A stretch of 64,000 nt of DNA from Legionella oakridgensis ATCC 33761 = DSM 21215 (GTDB lineage Bacteria; Pseudomonadota; Gammaproteobacteria; Legionellales; Legionellaceae). Shown here piece by piece: positions 58,032 to 64,000 of this stretch (its first letter is position 1; each line of letters starts with the position of its first letter). Below the pieces are notes generated by a model. It was given only the letters and a program-made list of their open reading frames with translations, ran no database searches and was not told where the DNA came from. A program made the position numbers and the translations under genes. The DNA is taken from contig NZ_CP004006.1 in NCBI RefSeq assembly GCF_000512355.1, forward strand, positions 1,479,001-1,543,000, given 5' to 3'.

Positions 58032-58494
58032 CTCGTTGTTATTTAGGATTAGGCAGCAATTTAAATCAGCCTCAACGTCAATTAAAACAAGCGATAGCAA
58101 AATTGCAAACATTGCCTCGAACTGAAGTCACCAAATTGTCCAGTTTATATTTTAGTCGTCCCATGGGAAGCCGTTTCCAGCCTCGATATTGCAATATGGT
58201 GTTGGCCATTAATACCACACTTTCACCAAGACGTTTGTTACAATGGTGTCAATTCATTGAAAAAAACATCAAAGGGTACGCAAGAAAAAATGGGGAGCAC
58301 GGACGCTTGACATTGATGTATTGCTGTATGGTGAAATAATTATCAACGAACACGATTACGTTGTACCTCACCGTGAAATCATGAACCGTGATTTTGTGCT
58401 TATCCCATTATTGGAAATCGCCCCTAGCTTGAAACTGCCGCATGGAGAAAGCATCAGCAATGGCCTTGCTGATTGCAAACGTTTTATTATTTGA
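58028..58494 (+). CDS. folK: 6-hydroxymethyl-7,8-dihydropterin pyrophosphokinase, frameshifted
   Basis: FolK transfers pyrophosphate from ATP to the pterin in folate synthesis. The first piece begins CYLGLGSNLNQPQRQLKQAI and includes the pterin-site block SRPMGSRFQPRYCNMVLAIN. The frame is lost in a six-A run (58285-58290). With one more A it reads RKKWGARTLDIDVLLYGEII, then VPHREIMNRDFVLIPLLEIA, the diagnostic FolK C-terminus, and ends at TGA 58494 (155 residues). The pcnB-folK pair is a conserved arrangement. panB and panC, which often follow, are absent. Confidence 0.92.
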
Positions 58495-58602
58495 GGGGAC
58501 AAAAAGGCATGGAGCTATCAATAGCACATAAAATATATTGATATTATTGATTCTAATCAACTAAACTTGAACACATCATTGCATCCAGTTAAGAGGGATT
58601 TT

Positions 58603-59022
58603 GTGTACACTAGCATATTACATCCAACAGATTTAAGTGAAAATCACTTCCATATGAGTGAAAAAGCCGTGGAAATTGCAAAATGTTTTAATGCCAAGCT
58701 TTTTTTATTGCATGTGATTGAACCACCTACCTCTCTCCAATTAGCCCAAGGCCTTGGATTTGCTGAGTTTGATAAGCCAATTAAAGAGGATGCCTGGGCA
58801 GTGATGAATGTTTTGGGCGAAGCATTGAATATTCCTGTCAGTCAACAATTCGTTGAAGTAGGCTCCATTAAAATGCATGTCCTTGAAAAAGTGAATGAGC
58901 TTGCTTGTAACCTTATTATTATTGGTCGCCACAGACCAACGACATTGCCTGCCTTTCTTGGCAGTACGGCGCATGCCGTCATTCATCATGCCCCATGTGA
59001 TGTTCTTACCTTAAAAAATTAA
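58603..59022 (+). CDS. universal stress protein, UspA family
   Basis: The 139-residue protein runs from GTG 58603, chosen for the AGAGGGAT upstream; a TTG at 58567 is in frame but unlikely. It shows SILHPTDLSE at the first strand, AKLFLLHVIEPPTSLQ, and the nucleotide-binding-type loop IIIGRHRPTTLPAFLGSTAH followed by APCDVLTLK. The G-x2-G-x9-G-S/T motif is only partly kept (GRH...LGSTA), so ATP binding is uncertain. A clear terminator follows. Confidence 0.9.
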   Translation: MYTSILHPTDLSENHFHMSEKAVEIAKCFNAKLFLLHVIEPPTSLQLAQGLGFAEFDKPIKEDAWAVMNVLGEALNIPVSQQFVEVGSIKMHVLEKVNELACNLIIIGRHRPTTLPAFLGSTAHAVIHHAPCDVLTLKN

Positions 59023-59036
59023 TTTACTGAAATATA

Positions 59037-59069
59037 TAAAAACGACACTTTTCTTACAGTGTCGTTTTT
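59037..59069. terminator. rho-independent terminator, probably bidirectional
   Basis: AACGACACT (59041-59049) pairs with AGTGTCGTT (59058-59066) around an eight-base loop. An A run precedes and a T run follows, so it can serve the stress-protein gene on the plus strand and the small lipoprotein gene on the minus strand. Confidence 0.88.
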
Positions 59070-59091
59070 AACGATAAATAAAAACTCTTGT

Positions 59092-59271
59092 TTAGTACCA
59101 ACTGTATCCATACCCATAGCAGGGATTACAGGTCGCACAGCATGATGAGGTTGTCGTAACATACGTTGTTCTCGTTGGGCATGTTGAGCCACAAGACGCC
59201 ACGTATGTACCACAACCAGATAATGCCAAGCTTGAAATAAGGATAAAGAAAGGAATGAAAAATCGTCTCAT
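59092..59271 (-). CDS. small Cys-rich lipoprotein
   Basis: The 59-residue protein starts at ATG 59271, preceded by AAGGA eight bases upstream. It has a lipoprotein signal peptide (about 18 residues, ending in lipobox LSG-C). The short mature part is rich in Thr and Cys: GTYVASCGSTCPTRTTYVTT, then SCCATCNPCYGYG. The many cysteines suggest metal binding or disulfides. No family recognised. It shares a terminator with the stress-protein gene. Confidence 0.72.
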   Translation of the reverse strand: MRRFFIPFFILISSLALSGCGTYVASCGSTCPTRTTYVTTTSSCCATCNPCYGYGYSWY

Positions 59272-59436
59272 GGTAGCGTCCTTGTATTGAGATTGTAAAT
59301 TTATTATACATTATGAATTTTAGTTTAACAAATTACCAATGGCAATACTCCATGTAGTCGATAACACACGCATAATGTACAATTTATTTCCTGCTAGTCT
59401 ATAATTTAAAGGGTTATTCCAGCAAAGGATTGAATT

Positions 59437-59745
59437 ATGGACACACACATTCATTGGAACACTATCCATCTGCCCTTGATCGCGGCATTTTTATTATTTT
59501 TATTAAGTCTAGCGTTCATACCTGCTGCACATGCAACGTCTCCCAATACCTACTTACCAGAAATAGTATCAGCTCCTATTGTATTAAGCTATTATTATGG
59601 CCCTTATCCAAGATATCGATATGGAACAAGATACAGCTATGGTCGTTATTGGACAGGCTGGCGCCCTATTAACCGCTACTGCCAACAACGATGTCTAGTC
59701 AATAACTGGGGCCGTGTCATCCGTTGTGTACAACGTTGTTATTAA
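59437..59745 (+). CDS. small secreted Tyr/Arg-rich protein with paired CxxxC motifs
   Basis: The 102-residue protein has a signal peptide (about residues 10-33, ending AAHA). The mature part is rich in Tyr, Arg and Gly (YYYGPYPRYRYGTRYSYGRY) and ends with two CxxxC motifs (CQQRC and CVQRC). These probably form a disulfide-stabilised hairpin. AAAGGA precedes ATG 59437. Function unknown. Confidence 0.7.
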   Translation: MDTHIHWNTIHLPLIAAFLLFLLSLAFIPAAHATSPNTYLPEIVSAPIVLSYYYGPYPRYRYGTRYSYGRYWTGWRPINRYCQQRCLVNNWGRVIRCVQRCY

Positions 59746-59886
59746 TCACTTACCTGTTATGAACCAACCTACTTGCCTGACCTCAGTGGTTAGGCATTTT
59801 GTGTTTCTTCCATAATCATCAAGATGCCTCATGAAAACTTTTAAATTTTAAGATATGATTGCCATTTTGATTTCAGGAGCTGGTTT

Positions 59887-62559
59887 ATGCAAGTAGGTCA
59901 AGACAGTCTTTCAACTCAGAGTCAATTACAAGTCGAAGGCAAAACATATCACTACTACAGCCTTAAGGAAGCTGAAAAAAAACATTTTAAAGAGATCAAC
60001 CGGCTACCTTATTCTCTTAAAGTATTACTTGAAAATTTGTTACGTTTTGAAGATGGACATACCGTTACTACAGACGATATTAAAGCCATTGCAGCATGGC
60101 TTGACAACAGAACCTCTCAACACGAAATTGCCTATCGTCCAGCACGAGTATTGATGCAGGATTTCACTGGGGTCCCTGCCGTTGTTGACTTAGCAGCCAT
60201 GCGCGACGCCATTGAAAAAATGGGGGGGGACGCTGAAAAAATTTCCCCTCTATCCCCGGTGGATTTAGTCATCGATCATTCGATCATGGTCGATGAATAC
60301 GCAACCCCAGACGCCATGACAATTAATACGGCTATTGAAATACAACGCAATAAAGAGCGCTATGAGTTTTTACGTTGGGGACAAAAAGCCTTCGCCAATT
60401 TTCAAGTGGTCCCACCGGGTACCGGAATATGCCATCAGGTCAATCTGGAATATCTTGGCCAAACAGTATGGACCAGCGAACAAGATGGTATACATTATGC
60501 TTATCCTGATACGCTCGTCGGCACTGATTCGCATACGACCATGATCAATGGTTTAGGGGTGTTAGGTTGGGGAGTTGGCGGTATCGAAGCGGAAGCTGCC
60601 ATGCTTGGACAACCGGTATCAATGCTGATCCCCGAAGTCATTGGTTTTAAATTAACTGGCAAATTAAAAGAAGGAATCACCGCAACCGATCTGGTTTTAA
60701 CCGTCACACAAATGTTACGCCAAAAAGGCGTCGTTGGAAAATTTGTGGAATTTTACGGTCCTGGACTTGCGCAATTACCACTTGCTGATCGGGCCACCAT
60801 TTCAAACATGGCACCCGAATACGGTGCAACCTGTGGATTTTTTCCAGTCGATCATGAAACATTACGTTACCTACGCCTAACTGGCCGCGATGAGCACACC
60901 ATTGCCTTGGTTGAAGCGTATTGTAAAGCACAAGGACTCTGGTACGACAAAGAAGCAAGCGATCCATTATTTACCGATACACTAAGCCTGGATCTTGATA
61001 CCGTTGAACCTTCCTTAGCTGGCCCTAAACGTCCTCAGGATAAAGTCAATTTAACAACGCTTCCACAAGAATTCTCAGCTTTTCTAAAACAATCTAATAA
61101 AATAGAGGAAAAGGATAAAATATTCGCCGTAAAAAATGAAACGTTCACTCTCAGTCATGGTGATGTGGTCATAGCAGCCATCACGAGTTGCACAAACACG
61201 TCCAACCCAAGCGTCTTGATGGCAGCAGGACTGGTCGCTAAAAAAGCAGTTGAAAAAGGATTGCAAAGAAAACCCTGGGTTAAATCCTCTCTCGCACCTG
61301 GTTCAAAAGTGGTAACCGATTACTTAAAACACGCGGGCTTACAACTTTATCTTGATCAGTTAGGGTTTAACCTGGTTGGCTATGGTTGCACCACTTGCAT
61401 TGGTAATTCCGGTCCTTTACCTGACTCTGTTGCCCAAAGCATCACCGACCATGATCTTATCGTATGTTCCGTTTTATCCGGTAACCGTAACTTTGAAGGG
61501 CGAGTGCATCCGCAGGTACGGGCTAACTGGCTTGCATCACCACCACTGGTGGTTGCTTATGCATTAAGTGGAACCACTTGCATTGATTTAAGCAGCGAAC
61601 CATTAGGTAAAGATAAAGAAGGAAAAGACGTTTATCTGAAAGACATCTGGCCAACTCACATGGAAGTTGTAGCGGAAGTGGCAAAAGTTAATGGCAGCAT
61701 GTTCAAGAAAGAATATGCGGAAGTCTTTAAGGGCGATAAAGAATGGCAAGCCATTCAAACAGGGCACGGTAAAACCTACGAATGGAATACGCATTCAACC
61801 TATATTCAGCATCCACCATTCTTTCAAGATTTAAAAGAACAACCAGAACCTATTCAACCAATTAATAAAGCCTATATTCTAGCTCTTTTAGGAGACTCCA
61901 TTACCACCGACCATATTTCTCCTGCAGGTTCAATCAAGGCTAACTCTCCAGCCGGTTTATATTTAAAATCCAAGGGAGTGCATGAAGCCGACTTTAACTC
62001 TTACGGTTCGCGACGTGGTAACCATGAAGTTATGATGCGCGGTACTTTTGCAAATATCCGTATTCGTAATGAAATGACACCGGGTATAGAAGGTGGTGTA
62101 ACTCGCCATATTCCGACCAATAAAACCATGCCCATCTATGATGCAGCCATGCTGTACCAGCAAGAGCAACAGCCACTGGTTGTGATTGCTGGTCAGGAAT
62201 ATGGTACCGGCTCTTCACGTGATTGGGCTGCAAAAGGTACTAATTTATTAGGTGTTAAAGCCGTTATCACCGAAAGCTTTGAACGCATACATCGCTCAAA
62301 TCTCATTGGCATGGGTGTTTTGCCATTGCAATTCCTTCCTGGCACAACTCGAAAAACACTTCAGCTGAACGGAAGCGAGCGCATCAGCATCGCTGTGGAT
62401 GATTCATTAAGACCTGGAGCTTTGCTTGAAGTCACCATCAATAGAGAGGATAGTAGTGAACAGCGTATTGAAGTATTGTGTCGAATTGATACCTTAAATG
62501 AGCTTGAGTATTACCGCCATGGCGGAATTTTGCAGTACGTACTGCGAAATCTGAAATAA
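59887..62559 (+). CDS. acnA: aconitate hydratase A
   Basis: The 890-residue iron-sulfur enzyme of the AcnA/IRP1 type interconverts citrate and isocitrate. The cluster Cys are in [10 protein letters not shown] and [18 protein letters not shown]. Substrate-site blocks [32 protein letters not shown] and [20 protein letters not shown] are intact. CAGGAGC precedes ATG 59887. It may also serve the hydration step after PrpD in the methylcitrate cycle, an inference. A stem-loop follows the gene. Confidence 0.96.
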   Translation: MQVGQDSLSTQSQLQVEGKTYHYYSLKEAEKKHFKEINRLPYSLKVLLENLLRFEDGHTVTTDDIKAIAAWLDNRTSQHEIAYRPARVLMQDFTGVPAVVDLAAMRDAIEKMGGDAEKISPLSPVDLVIDHSIMVDEYATPDAMTINTAIEIQRNKERYEFLRWGQKAFANFQVVPPGTGICHQVNLEYLGQTVWTSEQDGIHYAYPDTLVGTDSHTTMINGLGVLGWGVGGIEAEAAMLGQPVSMLIPEVIGFKLTGKLKEGITATDLVLTVTQMLRQKGVVGKFVEFYGPGLAQLPLADRATISNMAPEYGATCGFFPVDHETLRYLRLTGRDEHTIALVEAYCKAQGLWYDKEASDPLFTDTLSLDLDTVEPSLAGPKRPQDKVNLTTLPQEFSAFLKQSNKIEEKDKIFAVKNETFTLSHGDVVIAAITSCTNTSNPSVLMAAGLVAKKAVEKGLQRKPWVKSSLAPGSKVVTDYLKHAGLQLYLDQLGFNLVGYGCTTCIGNSGPLPDSVAQSITDHDLIVCSVLSGNRNFEGRVHPQVRANWLASPPLVVAYALSGTTCIDLSSEPLGKDKEGKDVYLKDIWPTHMEVVAEVAKVNGSMFKKEYAEVFKGDKEWQAIQTGHGKTYEWNTHSTYIQHPPFFQDLKEQPEPIQPINKAYILALLGDSITTDHISPAGSIKANSPAGLYLKSKGVHEADFNSYGSRRGNHEVMMRGTFANIRIRNEMTPGIEGGVTRHIPTNKTMPIYDAAMLYQQEQQPLVVIAGQEYGTGSSRDWAAKGTNLLGVKAVITESFERIHRSNLIGMGVLPLQFLPGTTRKTLQLNGSERISIAVDDSLRPGALLEVTINREDSSEQRIEVLCRIDTLNELEYYRHGGILQYVLRNLK

Positions 62560-62576
62560 TTGCTAAGTTCGTGCAA

Positions 62577-62602
62577 AATCCTGGCTGCCGACAGCCAGGA
62601 TT
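62577..62602. terminator. stem-loop after acnA (terminator-like, no T tract)
   Basis: AATCCTGGCTG pairs perfectly with CAGCCAGGATT around CCGA. The 11-base stem is strong, but only ACCATATAATC follows, with no T run, so it may stabilise the acnA mRNA end rather than terminate alone. The rest of the gap to 62751 holds no gene. Confidence 0.6.
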
Positions 62603-62751
62603 ACCATATAATCATCTATTAATCATTTAAAATGGTATGATATCGTACTCTGGGTGACTCTATAATTCATTTGCTCTGGCTTTAAAAAAAGCACTATAGT
62701 TTAATGTGGCCTGCCAATTTTTCCGCTACAAAATGATTAAAGGAATACCGT

Positions 62752-63207
62752 ATGAACTTTAAGGATTTCCCTATTTTTTTCTTATGGTGGTTTGTATTAA
62801 GTGCTTTCTGGTACTTGCTGATTGAAAAAGCAACGTTTGCTGAAATGGCAATAGGCCTAAGTGCAGCATTCCTCACAGCACTGATTCAATTGACCGTGGC
62901 CAAAACAAATTTAATTTCGTTAAAACCCCGTTTAGTTTGGCTTTTTATTCTGATCAAGCTCCCTGTTGCAATTTTATTGGATACCTTTTTGGTGTTTAAA
63001 GCCATTGGTTTATTTTTTATTTCGGGTAAAAAACCAAGAGGCCATTTAGACAGCATTCCTTTTGAACGTATAAAAACAAACTCCCTAAAAAGAAAAATAG
63101 ATAGGACCTTTTTCATTTATACTTTTTCTGTGACCCCAAATACGTATGTTATTTACGTCGATAGAAAAAATAGAAAGGTATTGATTCATAAGCTCATGAA
63201 AAATTAG
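62752..63207 (+). CDS. multi-subunit Na+/H+ antiporter subunit E
   Basis: The 151-residue MnhE/MrpE protein has about four helices near the N-terminus, including FFLWWFVLSAFWYLLIEKAT and AIGLSAAFLTALIQLTVA. It ends with the family's soluble block FFIYTFSVTPNTYVIYVDRK. It is an accessory subunit of Mrp/Mnh-type cation/proton antiporters. It is the first visible gene of an E-F-G-(B-like) operon, eight bases before the next gene. Confidence 0.82.
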   Translation: MNFKDFPIFFLWWFVLSAFWYLLIEKATFAEMAIGLSAAFLTALIQLTVAKTNLISLKPRLVWLFILIKLPVAILLDTFLVFKAIGLFFISGKKPRGHLDSIPFERIKTNSLKRKIDRTFFIYTFSVTPNTYVIYVDRKNRKVLIHKLMKN

Positions 63208-63215
63208 GATTAAAA

Positions 63216-63467
63216 ATGAATATTTGGTTAATCGGAATTATCTGGATGCTGGTTAATCTATTTCTTTGTGCCATCAGTGTACTGCGCGGAAATATTATGA
63301 ATCGATTAGTTGCGCTTCAATTCTCTGGAATCGTAGCTACTTTAATCATGTTATTACTTGCTGAATTGTATGGACGCTCCATTTACTTTGACGTACCTCT
63401 TACCATGGCAATATTGACTTATGCTAACTTACTTGTTTATCTTCGATTTTTAGAAAGATGGCTATGA
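63216..63467 (+). CDS. antiporter subunit F
   Basis: The 83-residue protein has three hydrophobic segments and the MrpF/PhaF pattern: a first helix, then VLRGNIMNRLVALQFSGIVA and DVPLTMAILTYANLLVYLRF. It is a small membrane subunit of the same antiporter. Spacing of eight bases on each side fits a tight operon. Confidence 0.8.
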   Translation: MNIWLIGIIWMLVNLFLCAISVLRGNIMNRLVALQFSGIVATLIMLLLAELYGRSIYFDVPLTMAILTYANLLVYLRFLERWL

Positions 63468-63474
63468 GTCAACC

Positions 63475-63756
63475 ATGTTAACCACCGTCCTACTTTTTTT
63501 AGGTATAGCCATAGAGTGTTTATCCTGCATTGGCCTTTTTATTATGCCAACTGCCTACGCCCGCCTGCATTATCTTAGTCCAGCCACGTCTCTCGGAGCC
63601 CTCCTGATTGGTGTGGCCATCTTACTGAAAGAAGGATTCAATCAACAAGGTATAAAAACCATTGTAGTGATTCTCCTTCTCATATTAATGGGCCCAATCC
63701 TAACGCATGCGACCGCACGCACCATACATATTCGGACCCATAAGAGGAAAACATGA
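63475..63756 (+). CDS. antiporter subunit G
   Basis: The 93-residue protein shows the MnhG/PhaG signature: three helices, FIMPTAYARLHYLSPATSLG and LLILMGPILTHATARTIHIR. It is a membrane subunit of the Mrp-type complex. The stop overlaps the following start by four bases (ATGA), so the two are translationally coupled. Confidence 0.87.
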   Translation: MLTTVLLFLGIAIECLSCIGLFIMPTAYARLHYLSPATSLGALLIGVAILLKEGFNQQGIKTIVVILLLILMGPILTHATARTIHIRTHKRKT

Positions 63757-64000
63757 TTATTGTCAATTATCTTGTGTTTCTACTGATTATTTTTATTGGA
63801 ACGGCCGCTGTGTTCACCAGAGATCCATTAAAACAATCCCTTATATTAAGTTTATTTGGATTTATTATTTCCATTTTATTTCTTATTCTTCAGGCACCTG
63901 AAGTGGCACTATCAGAAATTGTAGTCACAATGACTGTGATTCCCTTGATGATTCTATTGTCGATGGTAAAAATAAAAGAATACAAGATAATCAGCCAGCA
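63753..64000 (+). CDS. antiporter subunit (DUF4040/MnhB-like), partial
   Basis: It starts at ATG 63753 with AAGAGGAAAAC upstream and runs off the window after 82 codons. The hydrophobic product shows VFTRDPLKQSLILSLFGFII and ILQAPEVALSEIVVTMTVIP, the DUF4040 pattern found in hydrogenase/Mrp subunits (MbhD-like or the C-terminal part of MnhA). The gene is truncated by the window end. Confidence 0.8.
   Translation, partial: MIIVNYLVFLLIIFIGTAAVFTRDPLKQSLILSLFGFIISILFLILQAPEVALSEIVVTMTVIPLMILLSMVKIKEYKIISQ

Noticed and set aside
1-64000. CRISPR arrays, tRNA, rRNA, insertion sequences, prophage or integration sites
   Set aside because: No direct repeats with regular spacers, no cloverleaf or rRNA words, no transposase or integrase motifs were seen on either strand.

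Overview
The window looks like a chromosomal segment of a Legionella-type gammaproteobacterium (family Legionellaceae, species not determinable). It is AT-rich by eye. The supporting signs are a copper ATPase with the CPMHPE-type metal-binding N-terminus of Legionella CopA, an EnhA-like L,D-transpeptidase, two Sel1/TPR-type proteins, a pilBCD operon, and a 1236-residue minus-strand protein with the build of a Dot/Icm effector. I see no rRNA, tRNA, CRISPR array, insertion sequence or phage gene.

Layout. 0.3-4.5 kb: an outer-membrane barrel protein, a Sel1 protein, MltA and a PEBP-family protein. 4.5-13.6 kb (minus strand): CopA, a small hypothetical protein, then a four-gene catabolic operon (saccharopine/lysine dehydrogenase-like, ALDH7-type aldehyde dehydrogenase, fused 3-hydroxyacyl-CoA dehydrogenase/enoyl-CoA hydratase, thiolase). 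14.0-21.8 kb (plus): lnt, leuS, lptE, a secreted Cys-rich protein, holA, a polysaccharide deacetylase and nadD. 21.7-25.3 kb (minus): accD-folC-SPOR protein-cvpA. 25.5-36.3 kb: EnhA, a broken membrane/coiled-coil gene, rlpA, dacC-dat-ybeD-lipB, a DedA/PAP2/LssY fusion, a second L,D-transpeptidase, hpt and a DUF1820 gene. 36.4-41.3 kb: a methyltransferase and pilBCD. 41.3-46.2 kb (minus): the giant effector candidate, a TPR-like protein and a small membrane protein. 46.3-51.5 kb: ppsR, a PhzF protein and prpBCD. 51.6-56.5 kb: mnmC, hemL, rubredoxin, hemJ, terC. 56.7-64.0 kb: pcnB-folK, a universal stress protein, two small exported proteins, aconitase, and the start of a multi-subunit Mrp/Mnh-type cation antiporter operon that runs off the window.

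Working together: lnt, lptE, mltA, rlpA, dacC, dat and two YkuD enzymes form an envelope theme. prpBCD supplies a methylcitrate cycle. The 7.3-13.6 kb operon could carry lysine carbon to acetyl-CoA.

Major caution. At least eleven genes are interrupted by single-base frameshifts, nearly all explained by one base missing from a homopolymer run: copA, the 6.7-kb hypothetical gene, fadB-like, leuS, holA, the deacetylase, the 26.3-27.8 kb gene, dacC, the 45.9-kb membrane gene, prpB and folK. Several are normally essential, so homopolymer sequencing error is the simplest explanation. I annotate these as single genes spanning both pieces and give the break position.

The best candidate for something new is the 1236-residue protein at 41253-44963, which has a papain-like Cys-His-Asp arrangement (C258, H415, D431) followed by ankyrin-like helical repeats.
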